A DNA stretch of 64,000 nt from Cloacibacterium normanense (lineage in GTDB: Bacteria > Bacteroidota > Bacteroidia > Flavobacteriales > Weeksellaceae), in the NCBI RefSeq assembly GCF_003860565.1, contig NZ_CP034157.1, positions 2,232,001 through 2,296,000 of the forward strand. Reading direction: 5' to 3'. The notes beneath the pieces were generated by a model. The model saw only the letters and a list, made by a program, of their open reading frames with translations. It had not been told where the DNA came from and made no database searches. Positions 35,973 to 44,581 of this stretch are shown piece by piece (the stretch's first letter is position 1; every line of letters starts with the position of its first letter). A program made the position numbers and the translations under genes.

Positions 35973-36710
35973 ATGTCAAATCACGGATTTATCCATTCAT
36001 ACGAAACTTTCGGCACCAAAGACGGCCCAGGAATTAGATTTGTTTATTTTCTGCAAGGTTGTCATTTGCGTTGCCTCTATTGTCATAACGCTGATACTTG
36101 GAACAAAGGCGAAAAAACCAAAATGTCCGTAGATGAAGCTTTCCACGAGATAGAAAAAGTAAAAGGCTTTATAAAATCTGGAGGCGTTACCGTTTCTGGT
36201 GGTGAACCTTTGATGCAAGCCAACTTTGTGCTGGAATTATTCAAAAAATGTAAAGAAAACGGAATTCACACTTGTGTAGATACCAATGGTTATTTGTTCA
36301 GTGAAGAAATCAAAGAAGTTTTAGATATTACAGATTTGGTGCTTCTAGACATTAAACACATAGACCCAGAAAAATATCTGAAATTAACGGAAGTAGAACT
36401 AGAACCTACGCTTCAATTTATGCAATATTTGTCTGAAATCAACAAACCAACTTGGCTAAGATACGTTCTCGTTCCTGATTATACCGATGATGCGCAAGAT
36501 TTAGAAAATTGGGCGAAATATGTTTCTCAGTTCAATAATATAGAACGGGTAGATATTTTACCATTTCACCAAATGGGCGCACACAAATGGAAAGAAATAG
36601 GCAGAGCTTATCCTCTAGAAAATTGCCGACCAGCCGATATGGAAGATGTAAAAAAAGCAGTGGAGATTTTTAGAAAATACCATTTGCCTTTGCCAGACAA
36701 TCAAAAATAA
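35973..36710 (+). CDS. pflA: Pyruvate formate-lyase activating enzyme (radical SAM)
   Basis: This 245-residue radical SAM enzyme installs the glycyl radical on PflB. The start motif HSYETFGTKDGPGIRFVYFL is followed by the cluster motif C-x3-C-x2-C in QGCHLRCLYCHNADTW at about residues 29-44 and GGVTVSGGEPLMQ near 70-82. Length matches PflA. It lies 230 bp after pflB on the same strand and is followed by its own terminator. Confidence 0.96.
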   Translation: MSNHGFIHSYETFGTKDGPGIRFVYFLQGCHLRCLYCHNADTWNKGEKTKMSVDEAFHEIEKVKGFIKSGGVTVSGGEPLMQANFVLELFKKCKENGIHTCVDTNGYLFSEEIKEVLDITDLVLLDIKHIDPEKYLKLTEVELEPTLQFMQYLSEINKPTWLRYVLVPDYTDDAQDLENWAKYVSQFNNIERVDILPFHQMGAHKWKEIGRAYPLENCRPADMEDVKKAVEIFRKYHLPLPDNQK

Positions 36711-36737
36711 AAGTCGAGAAATGATCTCGACTTTTTT
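36709..36737. terminator. Terminator between convergent pflA and prfA
   Basis: Arms AAGTCGAGA and TCTCGACTT (9 bp, extended by A/T pairs) enclose a 5-nt loop and run into six T. It sits at the pflA stop codon and 33 bp from the prfA stop. Confidence 0.88.
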
Positions 36738-36769
36738 GTTATTTATTCTATAAATTAGGTTTATAAAGG

Positions 36770-37852
36770 TTAAATTTCCTCTTGACCTTTCATTTTCTCT
36801 GCATTTTCTGCCATAATCACAGCATCCATCATTTCTTGGATGTCGCCATTCATGTAAGCATCTAGATTGTAGATAGATTTATTAATTCTGTGGTCGGTAA
36901 CTCTACCTTGAGGATAATTGTAGGTTTTAATTTTTGCAGAACGGTCACCAGTAGAAACCATCGTTTTACGTTGAGCTGCAATATCTCCTACCACTTCCTG
37001 TAATTTAATGTCATACAATTTCGCACGAAGCATTTCCATCGCTAACTCTCTGTTTGCCAACTGAGAACGCGCTTGTTGACAAACCACCACAATTCCTGAA
37101 GGTTTGTGTGTTAACTGAACTTTTGTCTCAACTTTGTTTACGTTTTGTCCACCAGCTCCACCAGAACGAGAAGTTTGCATCTCAATATCTGCTGGGTTAA
37201 TTTCCACATCTACTTCTTCCGCTTCAGGTAAAACCGCAATCGTAATCGCCGAAGTGTGCACTCTACCTTGAGATTCTGTCTCTGGAACTCTCTGAACACG
37301 GTGAACTCCAGATTCAAATTTCATAATTCCGTAAACGCCTTCTCCTTCTACTTTCATCACCAGTTCTTTGTAACCTTTAGATGCTTCAGAAGAATCGGTA
37401 ACTTCGTGTCTCCAACCTTTGGTTTTGAAATACATGGTGTACATTCTGTACATATCTTCCACGAAAATCGCAGCTTCGTCACCACCAGTTCCGGCTCGCA
37501 TTTCTAGGATAATGTTTTTATCATCTGCTGGATCTTTTGGGATTAAAAGAACTTTTAATTCTTCTTCCAAACCTGGGATTTTTTCTAAAGCTTCGTTTTT
37601 TTCGATTTTTGCTAATTCTACAAAATCTTTATCAGAACCATCTGCAATGATTTCATCTGATTCTTCAATCGTGTTAAGCGCTTGCATGTAGTCATCAAAA
37701 ACCTTCACGATTTTTCCTAAATCGCTGTATTCTTTGTTGAGCTGACCGTATCTTTTTTGGTCAGTAATCACATCTGGTTGTATAATTAAATCAGCAACCT
37801 CATTATAACGTTGCTTAATTGCTTGAAGTTTTGGGATTAAACTTTTTGACAT
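36770..37852 (-). CDS. prfA: Peptide chain release factor 1
   Basis: This 360-residue class I release factor recognises UAA and UAG. It has the GGQ peptidyl-hydrolysis motif in [20 protein letters not shown] near residues 230-250, and the codon-recognition region [20 protein letters not shown] near 180-200, where PET takes the place of the RF1 tripeptide PxT. An N-terminal helical domain (1-100) is typical. The RF1-type motif and lack of an SPF sequence separate it from RF2. A TATCTTTG box lies 20 bp upstream. Confidence 0.96.
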   Translation of the reverse strand: MSKSLIPKLQAIKQRYNEVADLIIQPDVITDQKRYGQLNKEYSDLGKIVKVFDDYMQALNTIEESDEIIADGSDKDFVELAKIEKNEALEKIPGLEEELKVLLIPKDPADDKNIILEMRAGTGGDEAAIFVEDMYRMYTMYFKTKGWRHEVTDSSEASKGYKELVMKVEGEGVYGIMKFESGVHRVQRVPETESQGRVHTSAITIAVLPEAEEVDVEINPADIEMQTSRSGGAGGQNVNKVETKVQLTHKPSGIVVVCQQARSQLANRELAMEMLRAKLYDIKLQEVVGDIAAQRKTMVSTGDRSAKIKTYNYPQGRVTDHRINKSIYNLDAYMNGDIQEMMDAVIMAENAEKMKGQEEI

Positions 37853-37872
37853 TGTCTAAAATTATTTGGGTG

Positions 37873-37880
37873 CAAAGATA
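37873..37880 (-). promoter_or_regulatory. Putative -7 box (TATCTTTG) of prfA
   Basis: The minus strand reads TATCTTTG 20 bp before the prfA ATG. The -33 position falls in a low-complexity GGAAGT repeat and holds no TTG. Confidence 0.4.
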
Positions 37881-37886
37881 CAAAAA

Positions 37887-37921
37887 AGTCGGGAGTTGGA
37901 AGATGGAAGTCGGAAGTTGAA
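37887..37921. repeat. Low-complexity GGAAGT(C/T)GGAAG repeat
   Basis: The stretch is made of degenerate units around GGAAGATGGAAGTCGGAAG, one of several short purine-rich tandem repeats in spacers of this window. Confidence 0.5.
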
Positions 37922-37951
37922 AGACAAAAGAATAACTGAAAGTGTTTTATA

Positions 37952-38035
37952 GCCCCGATTGAAGTGGAAATCCTTTTTTGTCACATTGAGCGGAGTCGAA
38001 ATGTGAACAAAAAAGGTTACAGCGGAAATCGGGAC
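37952..38035. repeat. Nested-hairpin repeat element, copy 1
   Basis: From outside in, CCCGATT pairs with AATCGGG, CCTTTTTTGT pairs with ACAAAAAAGG, and TCACATT pairs with AATGTGA around the loop GAGCGGAGTCGA. Between the first and second stems both sides keep a purine-rich internal loop (GAAGTGGAAAT on one side, TTACAGCGG on the other). The 16-nt string TGGAAATCCTTTTTTG (37965-37980) is identical in copy 2 at 41220-41235. The inner part contains one copy of the REP-like sequence found after pflB and in rnpA. Confidence 0.7.
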
Positions 38036-38082
38036 TGAAGTTTCAAAAAAATTCAAATTTTCCTGCTCTTAAAGAAACACTC

Positions 38083-38120
38083 CGTCAAATTAAAGATTTG
38101 ACGCCCCTCTAAAAGAGGGG
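38083..38120. repeat. Two adjacent small hairpins
   Basis: CGTCAAAT/ATTTGACG (8 bp, loop TAAAG, 38083-38103) is immediately followed by CCCCTCT/AGAGGGG (7 bp, loop AAA, 38104-38120). Neither has a T-run directly after it, so they look like repeat structure rather than plain terminators. Confidence 0.6.
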
Positions 38121-38127
38121 AATAAAA

Positions 38128-38157
38128 AAAATCTGCCCAGAAAACTGAACAGATTTT
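38128..38157 (-). terminator. Terminator after the small membrane-protein gene
   Basis: On the minus strand AAAATCTG and CAGATTTT pair over 8 bp around a 14-nt loop and run into TTTTTTTT. It lies about 70 bp past the stop at 38225. Confidence 0.6.
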
Positions 38158-38224
38158 AAATATATTTTGTTTTGCTTTGATATTACTTTTCTCAAATTCA
38201 GGGAGAAAAGCAATGTCACCTCAA

Positions 38225-38497
38225 TTAATGATGACCAGCGTGTAAATAAGGGCCGTCTCCTTTTGGTTGGTTGTAGATTACTTCTACACCTTCTTGTTCT
38301 GCAAGCGTTTTTCTTCTGATATCTTCTGGATTAAATTTCTTGGTTTTCCCGAAATATTCAGCTAAACCTTCAGTTAACCACATTGGAATCACTACTCCAA
38401 AGAACATGAAAATACACCAAAATCCTATGAGGAACATTACGATAAAATAAACGGTCCAAAGGAACTGATAAACTGGCCAAAATCCTGCTAAAAACAT
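38225..38497 (-). CDS. Small hypothetical membrane protein with His-rich C-terminus
   Basis: This 90-residue protein has two closely spaced, aromatic-rich membrane helices (about 2-18 and 20-42, in WTVYFIVMFLIGFWCIFMFF), a conserved-looking segment WLTEGLAEYFGKTKKFNPED, and ends HAGHH. I choose the ATG at 38497; the open frame extends to a TTG at 38518, but that codon lies inside a TATTTTTG promoter box. No family recognised. The C-terminal histidines could bind a metal; this is speculative. The fumarase gene lies 112 bp upstream on the same strand. Confidence 0.62.
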   Translation of the reverse strand: MFLAGFWPVYQFLWTVYFIVMFLIGFWCIFMFFGVVIPMWLTEGLAEYFGKTKKFNPEDIRRKTLAEQEGVEVIYNQPKGDGPYLHAGHH

Positions 38498-38515
38498 AAT
38501 TTCTATTATTTTAGG

Positions 38516-38523
38516 CAAAAATA
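38516..38523 (-). promoter_or_regulatory. Putative -7 box (TATTTTTG) that sets the start of the small membrane protein
   Basis: The minus strand reads TATTTTTG, whose last three bases are the alternative TTG start. Transcription from this box would begin past that codon, leaving the ATG at 38497 as the start. Confidence 0.45.
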
Positions 38524-38608
38524 TAACATTTTTTTAATCGACAAAAGTTTTTTTATTGAATTTTGTCGCATACTGCTAAATCTCCACCGAATATTTACAT
38601 TTTCTTCA

Positions 38609-40216
38609 TTAATGAGCCAAAGCTGCAAAGAAATCATTGCCCTTATCATCTGTAATAATAAACGCGGGGAAATCTTTCACTTCAATTTTTCTTACGGCTT
38701 CCATTCCTAATTCTGGGAAATCTACCACTTCTACAGAAAGAATATTTTCTTTCGCCAAAATTGCAGCAGGACCACCAATAGAGCCTAGATAGAAACCTCC
38801 GTATTTTGCGCAAGCGTTGGTTACATCTTTGCTTCTGTTTCCTTTGGCAAGCATAATCATACTTCCTCCATTGGCTTGGAATTCATCTACATACACATCC
38901 ATTCTTCCTGCAGTTGTAGGCCCGAAACTTCCACTTGGCATTCCTTCTGGAGTTTTGGCAGGACCAGCGTAATAAATCGGGTGATTTTTAAAATATTCTG
39001 GCATTGGTTTACCAGCGTCTAATAATTCTTTGATTTTTGCGTGAGCAATATCTCTTGCAACAATCAACGTTCCGTTTAGTTTTAAACGAGTTTTGATAGG
39101 ATATTTAGACAATTCAGCCAAAATTTCTGGCATTGGTTTATTCAAATCTATTTCCACAGCTGGTTCTAAATGTGGAGCTGTTTCAGGTAAATATTGCGCT
39201 GGATTGGTTTCTAATTGTTCTAAGAAAATTCCTTCTTTGGTGATTTTTCCTTTGATATTTCTATCAGCAGAACAAGAAACGCCCATTCCAACAGGACAAG
39301 AAGCTGCGTGTCTCGGCAATCTGATTACTCGAACATCGTGTGTTAAGTATTTTCCACCAAATTGCGCCCCGATTGCAGATTCCTGACAAATTTCTTGCAC
39401 TCTTTTCTCCCATTCTAAATCTCTGAACGCTTGACCAGCCATATTTCCTTCTGTAGGAAGGTTGTCATAATATTTAGCAGATGCTTTTTTCACCGCTGCT
39501 AAATTGGCTTCGGCAGAAGTTCCTCCAATAACTAATGCTAAGTGATAAGGCGGACAAGCTGCAGTTCCTAAATCCATAATTTTTTCTCGGATAAATTCTT
39601 CTAAAGATTTATCGTTCAAAAGAGATTTTGTTTTTTGGTATAAGAAAGTTTTATTCGCAGAACCTCCTCCTTTTGTTAAGAATAAAAATTCATAGTAATT
39701 TCCTTTTTTTGCATAAATATCAATTTGTGCAGGAAGATTAGAACCAGAATTTTTCTCTTCAAACATGCTCAAAGGAACAATCTGAGAATATCTTAAGTTT
39801 CTATTTTTATAAGTGTTATAAATTCCTCGGCTTAAAAATTCTCCGTCATCTACTCCAGTGTAAACATTTTCTCCTTTTTTTGCTACCACAATTGCAGTTC
39901 CTGTGTCTTGACAAGAAGGCAATGCTCCTTCTACCGCAACCGCAGCATTTTGTAATAAATTATAAGCTACAAAGCGGTCATTATCAGTGGCTTCTGGATC
40001 ATCTATAATTCTGCGAAGACTTGCCAAATGCTCAGAACGAAGCATAAAAGAAACATCTTCCATTGCTTTTTCTGCCAAAAGTTCTAAACCTTTTGGGTCC
40101 ACGGTTAAGATTTCTCTATCACCTAATTGTTCTACTTTTACGTAGTCTGAAGTGAGTTTTTTATAAACAGTGTCATCCTTTAGAATTGGATACGGATCTT
40201 GGTAAATAAAGTCCAT
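38609..40216 (-). CDS. fumA: Fumarate hydratase, class I ([4Fe-4S])
   Basis: This 535-residue enzyme interconverts fumarate and malate. It is the iron-sulfur class I type: cluster-cysteine regions are seen in [20 protein letters not shown] near residue 100, [20 protein letters not shown] near 215-235, and [18 protein letters not shown] near 310. The C-terminal beta domain includes [20 protein letters not shown] near 430-450. Class I fumarases are oxygen-sensitive. The gene stands between a low-complexity spacer and the small membrane-protein gene. Confidence 0.96.
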   Translation of the reverse strand: MDFIYQDPYPILKDDTVYKKLTSDYVKVEQLGDREILTVDPKGLELLAEKAMEDVSFMLRSEHLASLRRIIDDPEATDNDRFVAYNLLQNAAVAVEGALPSCQDTGTAIVVAKKGENVYTGVDDGEFLSRGIYNTYKNRNLRYSQIVPLSMFEEKNSGSNLPAQIDIYAKKGNYYEFLFLTKGGGSANKTFLYQKTKSLLNDKSLEEFIREKIMDLGTAACPPYHLALVIGGTSAEANLAAVKKASAKYYDNLPTEGNMAGQAFRDLEWEKRVQEICQESAIGAQFGGKYLTHDVRVIRLPRHAASCPVGMGVSCSADRNIKGKITKEGIFLEQLETNPAQYLPETAPHLEPAVEIDLNKPMPEILAELSKYPIKTRLKLNGTLIVARDIAHAKIKELLDAGKPMPEYFKNHPIYYAGPAKTPEGMPSGSFGPTTAGRMDVYVDEFQANGGSMIMLAKGNRSKDVTNACAKYGGFYLGSIGGPAAILAKENILSVEVVDFPELGMEAVRKIEVKDFPAFIITDDKGNDFFAALAH

Positions 40217-40222
40217 TTTATA

Positions 40223-40256
40223 TTTGATTTACGATTTTTGATTTACGATTTTTGAA
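40223..40256. repeat. Tandem TTTGATTTACGATT repeat
   Basis: The unit TTTGATTTACGATT(TT) is present twice in direct repeat, just upstream of the fumarase start. It seems part of the same class of short spacer repeats as others in the window. Confidence 0.55.
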
Positions 40257-40351
40257 GCTAAAAACCTTCTCTTTCATCTTCAAAATTGAAGTGTAAATTT
40301 ACGAAATAAATCAAATAGAGGAAAGATAATATTGCGAGTATTAAAACAAAA

Positions 40352-40397
40352 AACCCTTTCTGCGTTCTATGCAAAAACAAAAAAAGCAAAAAGGGTT
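40352..40397 (-). terminator. Terminator after the ABC exporter ATPase gene
   Basis: AACCCTTT-c-TGC pairs with GCA-aa-AAGGGTT across an AT-rich loop; on the minus strand it is followed by TTTTTTGTTTT. It lies 22 bp past the stop of the ATPase gene at 40419. Confidence 0.7.
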
Positions 40398-40418
40398 GTT
40401 TCTTAAAAAAAAGCTAGT

Positions 40419-41126
40419 CTATAAACTTACTTGACTGGCAAAATATTCTTCTAATTCTTTTAAGGTCTCAGAATTGGTAGAAATATCTTTTACCACGACT
40501 CCTTTATTGATAGCTACAATTCGGTTGCAAACTTCTGTAGTGTGCGCCAAATCATGGCTAGAAATCAAGAAGGTGACTTCTGCATTTTGAGAAAGCACTT
40601 TAATCAAATTTTTTAGTTTAATCTGTGTAGAAGGATCCAAATTCGCGAAAGGTTCATCTAAAACAATGATTTCTGGATTTCCAATTAAAGCGCCTACAAT
40701 TCCTACTTTTTTCTGATTTCCTTTCGATAAATCTCTGATGTATTTTCTAGCATTGAGAATTTCGCCATTGAATAAATCTTCGAATTGTTTTAGAAATTCG
40801 TCTACAGAAGCTTTGTTTTGTCCGCGCAACTCGCCTAAAAAGTAAAAATATTCTTCTGGAGTAAGATAACCAATTAAGAAACTGTCATCTATAAATGCAG
40901 AAACTTTATTTTTCCAATTTTCTGACTTATTTACTTGAATTCCATCAATTTGAATGCTTCCTGAACTGGGTTCAATTAAATCTAAAAGCAAGCTAAAGAG
41001 CGTAGTTTTTCCTGCTCCGTTATTTCCTACCAAACCGAAAGTTTCGCCTTTGGGAATAGTAAGTTCTTGTATGTTAAGCACTTTTGCGGTTCCGTAAATT
41101 TTAGAAATATTTTGAATGTTTATCAT
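40419..41126 (-). CDS. ABC transporter ATP-binding protein
   Basis: This 235-residue ATPase has Walker A GLVGNNGAGKTTL near residue 32, a Q-loop, the signature LSKGNQKKVGIVGALIGNPE near 135-155, Walker B IIVLDEPFANLDP near 158 and the H-loop ISSHD. This is the CcmA/NatA-like class that pairs with large ABC-2 permeases. The DUF5687 permease gene lies 195 bp upstream on the same strand and is its likely partner. The exported substrate is unknown. Confidence 0.93.
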   Translation of the reverse strand: MINIQNISKIYGTAKVLNIQELTIPKGETFGLVGNNGAGKTTLFSLLLDLIEPSSGSIQIDGIQVNKSENWKNKVSAFIDDSFLIGYLTPEEYFYFLGELRGQNKASVDEFLKQFEDLFNGEILNARKYIRDLSKGNQKKVGIVGALIGNPEIIVLDEPFANLDPSTQIKLKNLIKVLSQNAEVTFLISSHDLAHTTEVCNRIVAINKGVVVKDISTNSETLKELEEYFASQVSL

Positions 41127-41129
41127 GAT

Positions 41130-41183
41130 AGTAATTGGTAGTTAGTAATTAGTAGTTAGTAATTGGTAATTGGTAATTGGTAT
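41130..41183. repeat. Tandem TAATTGG/TAGTTAG repeat
   Basis: About seven degenerate copies of a 7-8 bp unit (TAATTGG, TAGTTAG, TAATTAG) lie immediately upstream of the ATPase start. It could arise by slippage and may vary between strains. Confidence 0.7.
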
Positions 41184-41209
41184 ATTTATTTTGGTTGTGA
41201 TTTTGCGTG

Positions 41210-41312
41210 AGGGCGAAACTGGAAATCCTTTTTTGCAAAAAAAGATTGGAAGTGTAGACCGACTTTTTTGCTTTGGCTCTGTAAGAAAGCTTGGAAAAAA
41301 GGCACGCCCAAA
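41210..41312. repeat. Nested-hairpin repeat element, copy 2 (diverged)
   Basis: The outer arms GGGCG and CGCCC enclose a second stem of CCTTTTTT with AAAAAAGG, with an asymmetric loop AAACTGGAAAT on the left. It shares the 16-nt string TGGAAATCCTTTTTTG (41220-41235) with copy 1 at 37965-37980, and a following CAAAAAAAGATT resembles CAAAAAAGGTT of copy 1. It lies in the 195-bp spacer between permease and ATPase genes. Confidence 0.6.
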
Positions 41313-41321
41313 TTTTAATCA

Positions 41322-42782
41322 TTATTTTTTAAAAGCCGCGATGGTAGAATATTTTTCAGTTCTGTAGATTTTTACAATGAGGTTGAAAATTTTATCTCGA
41401 AGCAGAAACCCTATCAATCCTAAAATCCCTAAACTCATTACAGCCGGAGTCATTCCGAAGAAATATTTCATCGCTCCGAAAACAGCCATTGGTAAAACCA
41501 TTTGTGGCAATAAAAGAACAAGAATTTTAATATTGAAATTGTTTTGTCCGCTGGTGAAACCTTTTGAAGCAGAGTTTAAATCAATCGGTTTTTTATTGTA
41601 AGCTCCCGCCAATAAAGTTAGATAAGAGTTTACCCCTAAATTATATAAACCTGCCGCAAAAATGGTAAAATAAAACTCCCAACTGATGAATGCATAACCG
41701 ACTGCTAAAATCATTGAAACCGAAATGGCAATCACAAAAAGCGCCCATTTTGCTTTGAGAAAATCTTTGTAAGGAACATTTTGCGTCATCATCAGTGGAT
41801 AATAAGAACTGTCCCAAGCTGGAACTCTTTGCCCGAACATAAAATTAAAACCGCCTGTTACAAAAATCCCAAGAAAAACTTGCATGAAACTGGTGTTATA
41901 ACCTTTGCTAAAGAAAAGTAACCCATAAAAAAGGAATAAAACACCGCCAATTAAAGCACTTCTCGCCGCTTTACTTCTTTTAATCAATCGAATATCATTA
42001 TTGATAAAAGTTCCTAATGTACCGTATTTATTGAGGAAAGCAATGTTTTCGGTTTTCCCTGCCGCTTTTTTCATTTCTAAACCTCTGTCCAAATACAAAT
42101 TCTTTTTGATGAAAGAAAAAGTATAAATCGCCAAAACCAGCAATACAACAATCGGAATAATAAAGAAGCCAATATTTTGATACAATCCGTAGAAAACACG
42201 CTCAGAAATCGCCAAAACATCTATGATTTCAAAGTAATGCAATCCACCAATAATCGCCATCAATCCGAAAAGGCTGTACATCAACTTATCACTTTTATTG
42301 ATAATGGTGTTGACAAACGTATTGATAAAAACTATGGAAATACACGCTGCGAAATAGAGCAAAACAGTTACTGCATTTAGATTTCCTTTAAAAATTAAGA
42401 GCGCTGCAAATGGAATCGCAAAAAGTAAAAACGCCCAACTGAAAAACGAAACTAAAATTTTCACCAAAGTGTAACCTGCCACTTGATTTTTAGAAATTCT
42501 CAAGGTGAGAAAGGGCTTGATGTTTTCCGCAGGAAGTTGCTGCATAAAATACTTCAACAACAAATCAATGGCAATGTAGACTAAGAAAATTCTGCTGAAA
42601 AGTTGAATCGGTTCATAAGCTACTTTTTTCGCTCCGAAATACACACCAATAGCTCCGCCAACAAAAATAAGCGCCAAATATGCGTACATAAACAGCATTC
42701 CTATTTTCATTAAGATTCCCGCAGCAAATTGCGGACTTCTCACAAAACTTTTGAGTTCAAGTTGTAGAAATTTTAGAAACAT
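41322..42782 (-). CDS. DUF5687 family ABC-type permease
   Basis: This 486-residue protein has about 12 membrane helices. The N-terminus (LKFLQLELKSFVRSPQFAAG) and the region with GQRVPAWDSSYYPLMMTQNV fit the Bacteroidota DUF5687 family, which I take to be ABC-2-like exporters. The ATPase gene follows on the same strand. The 195-bp gap contains two repeats, which is more than usual for an operon of this type. Substrate unknown. Confidence 0.85.
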   Translation of the reverse strand: MFLKFLQLELKSFVRSPQFAAGILMKIGMLFMYAYLALIFVGGAIGVYFGAKKVAYEPIQLFSRIFLVYIAIDLLLKYFMQQLPAENIKPFLTLRISKNQVAGYTLVKILVSFFSWAFLLFAIPFAALLIFKGNLNAVTVLLYFAACISIVFINTFVNTIINKSDKLMYSLFGLMAIIGGLHYFEIIDVLAISERVFYGLYQNIGFFIIPIVVLLVLAIYTFSFIKKNLYLDRGLEMKKAAGKTENIAFLNKYGTLGTFINNDIRLIKRSKAARSALIGGVLFLFYGLLFFSKGYNTSFMQVFLGIFVTGGFNFMFGQRVPAWDSSYYPLMMTQNVPYKDFLKAKWALFVIAISVSMILAVGYAFISWEFYFTIFAAGLYNLGVNSYLTLLAGAYNKKPIDLNSASKGFTSGQNNFNIKILVLLLPQMVLPMAVFGAMKYFFGMTPAVMSLGILGLIGFLLRDKIFNLIVKIYRTEKYSTIAAFKK

Positions 42783-42831
42783 AATCGTTTTTCAATCATT
42801 AGTTTCTAAAACTATATTTTCGTTACAAAAT

Positions 42832-44481
42832 TTATTGCATGAGTTCTTTTGCCTGAAGAATAGCGGCATCTGTAATCTTGCTTCCAGAAAGCAATTGCGC
42901 AATTTCTGTAAGTTTTTCTTCTTGATTAAGTGGGAAAATTCTGGTTTGCGTTTTCCCGTCAATATCAGATTTTTGCACTTTATAATTGTCATTTCCTTTC
43001 GCTGCAACTTGCGCAAGGTGAGTAATGACAATTAACTGCATATTTTCAGCCATTTCTTGCATTACATTGCCCATTTCATCGGCAATTCTACCAGAAACAC
43101 CCGTGTCTATTTCGTCTAAAATAAGCGTAGGAAGCTCTGCATTTTCTGCCATGAGTTTTTTAATTGAAAGCATCACTCTGCTTCTTTCACCACCAGAAAT
43201 AGCATTTTGAATCGGTTTCAAGGCAAATCCAGCATTCGCTTGGAATAGCAATTGGATTTTCTCCGTTCCAAATTTACCGAATTCTTTCGTTGAAGAGAGC
43301 TCTACTTCTACTTTAGCTTTTTCTAATCCTAATTGATGTAAAAGTGATTCTACTTTTTCTACAAAAATTGGAGCCGTTTTTTTTCTATTTTTAGATAAAA
43401 TATCAGCTTTTTTCAGCAAAGACTGAGAAGCTTCAGCAATTTCTTTTTCTAATTGAGCAATTTTATTTTCAATGTCTTCAAAAGAATTCTTTTCTAAAGA
43501 AAGTTCTTCTTTGATTTTCAACAAATCTTCTATATCTGAAACCTTGTGCTTTAGAAAAAGTGCATTGATTTTATCATTTTGCTCTTGTAAAACCAATAAA
43601 TCTTCAGGATTTGCATCTAGTTTTTCGGCTTCATTCTGCAACTGAAAGAGAATATCTTTGAATTCTACATAATTTTCTTCTAATCTTGCATTGAGCTCAG
43701 AAAACTGCAAAGACAAGTCTGCGACTCTGCTCAATTTGTTTTTCACATCATAGAAACCATCGAACAAACCTACTTCTTCTTGGTCTGTTCTGGCAAAAAT
43801 TTGAGCGAGCAATTCAGAAATCGCACCTTTATTTTCAGCTAAAGAAATCTGGCTCTGTAGCAATTCATAATTTACCGTCTCTAATTGCGCTGCTTCTAAT
43901 TCCTCCAACAAAAACAACTTGTAATCGCTCTCTTTATTCCCTTCGGAAAGTGTATTTTTTAGTTTTTCTAGTTCTCTTTGCTTTCTTTGAAATTCAAGAT
44001 AATCACTTTGATAAGATTCAATCAAATTTTTGTTTTCAGAAAGCCCATCGATGATTTTAAACTGATATTCTTCGCTAAACAATTGAGAAGTTTCAAACTG
44101 AGAATGTATATCAATCAATCTTTCGGAAAGTTCTTTCAAAACATCTAAAGTTACTGGAACATCATTTACAAAAGCTCTGGATTTCCCCGAAGGCAAGATT
44201 TCTCTTCGGATAATGGTATCTTTTTCAAAATCTAAATCATTTTCCTCAAAGAAAATTTTCAAAGATTCAGAAATTTTAAATTCTGCTTCAACTACACTTT
44301 TCGTTGAGAAGTCAGAAATACTTTTAGAATCTGCTCTTTCTCCTAAAATAAGTCTCAAAGCACCCAAAATAATAGATTTGCCAGCGCCAGTTTCGCCGGT
44401 AATCACTTGTAAACCTTTCTTAAAATTGATTTCAAGTTGGTCTATCAATGCAAAATTTTGGATATAAATTCTTGATAACAT
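42832..44481 (-). CDS. recN: DNA repair protein RecN
   Basis: This 549-residue SMC-like ATPase acts in double-strand break repair. It has Walker A in GETGAGKSIILGALRLILGE near residue 30, a long coiled coil (about 150-390) rich in Glu, Lys and Leu, the signature ISGGERSRVMLSIKKLMAEN near 430, and Walker B LPTLILDEIDTGVSG near 455. Length is normal. It belongs to a minus-strand run with the PorD-like gene and coaBC upstream, a conserved flavobacterial order. Confidence 0.96.
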   Translation of the reverse strand: MLSRIYIQNFALIDQLEINFKKGLQVITGETGAGKSIILGALRLILGERADSKSISDFSTKSVVEAEFKISESLKIFFEENDLDFEKDTIIRREILPSGKSRAFVNDVPVTLDVLKELSERLIDIHSQFETSQLFSEEYQFKIIDGLSENKNLIESYQSDYLEFQRKQRELEKLKNTLSEGNKESDYKLFLLEELEAAQLETVNYELLQSQISLAENKGAISELLAQIFARTDQEEVGLFDGFYDVKNKLSRVADLSLQFSELNARLEENYVEFKDILFQLQNEAEKLDANPEDLLVLQEQNDKINALFLKHKVSDIEDLLKIKEELSLEKNSFEDIENKIAQLEKEIAEASQSLLKKADILSKNRKKTAPIFVEKVESLLHQLGLEKAKVEVELSSTKEFGKFGTEKIQLLFQANAGFALKPIQNAISGGERSRVMLSIKKLMAENAELPTLILDEIDTGVSGRIADEMGNVMQEMAENMQLIVITHLAQVAAKGNDNYKVQKSDIDGKTQTRIFPLNQEEKLTEIAQLLSGSKITDAAILQAKELMQ

Positions 44482-44581
44482 TATTTAAAGAATACTTATT
44501 TTGAGTTGCGTTTTCGAGCCTGTAAAAATAGTGTAAATTTCAGAAAATTCAAACCACAAAAGCGTAGCTCTAAGATTCATT

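Noticed and set aside
38083-38120. Tandem hairpins as a CRISPR repeat-spacer unit
   Set aside because: The two hairpins differ in sequence and there is no regular repeat spacing or cas gene in the window.
42792-43035. Small frames on both strands at the 3' end of recN
   Set aside because: Both overlap the conserved end of recN and its spacer, with no recognisable motif or start context.
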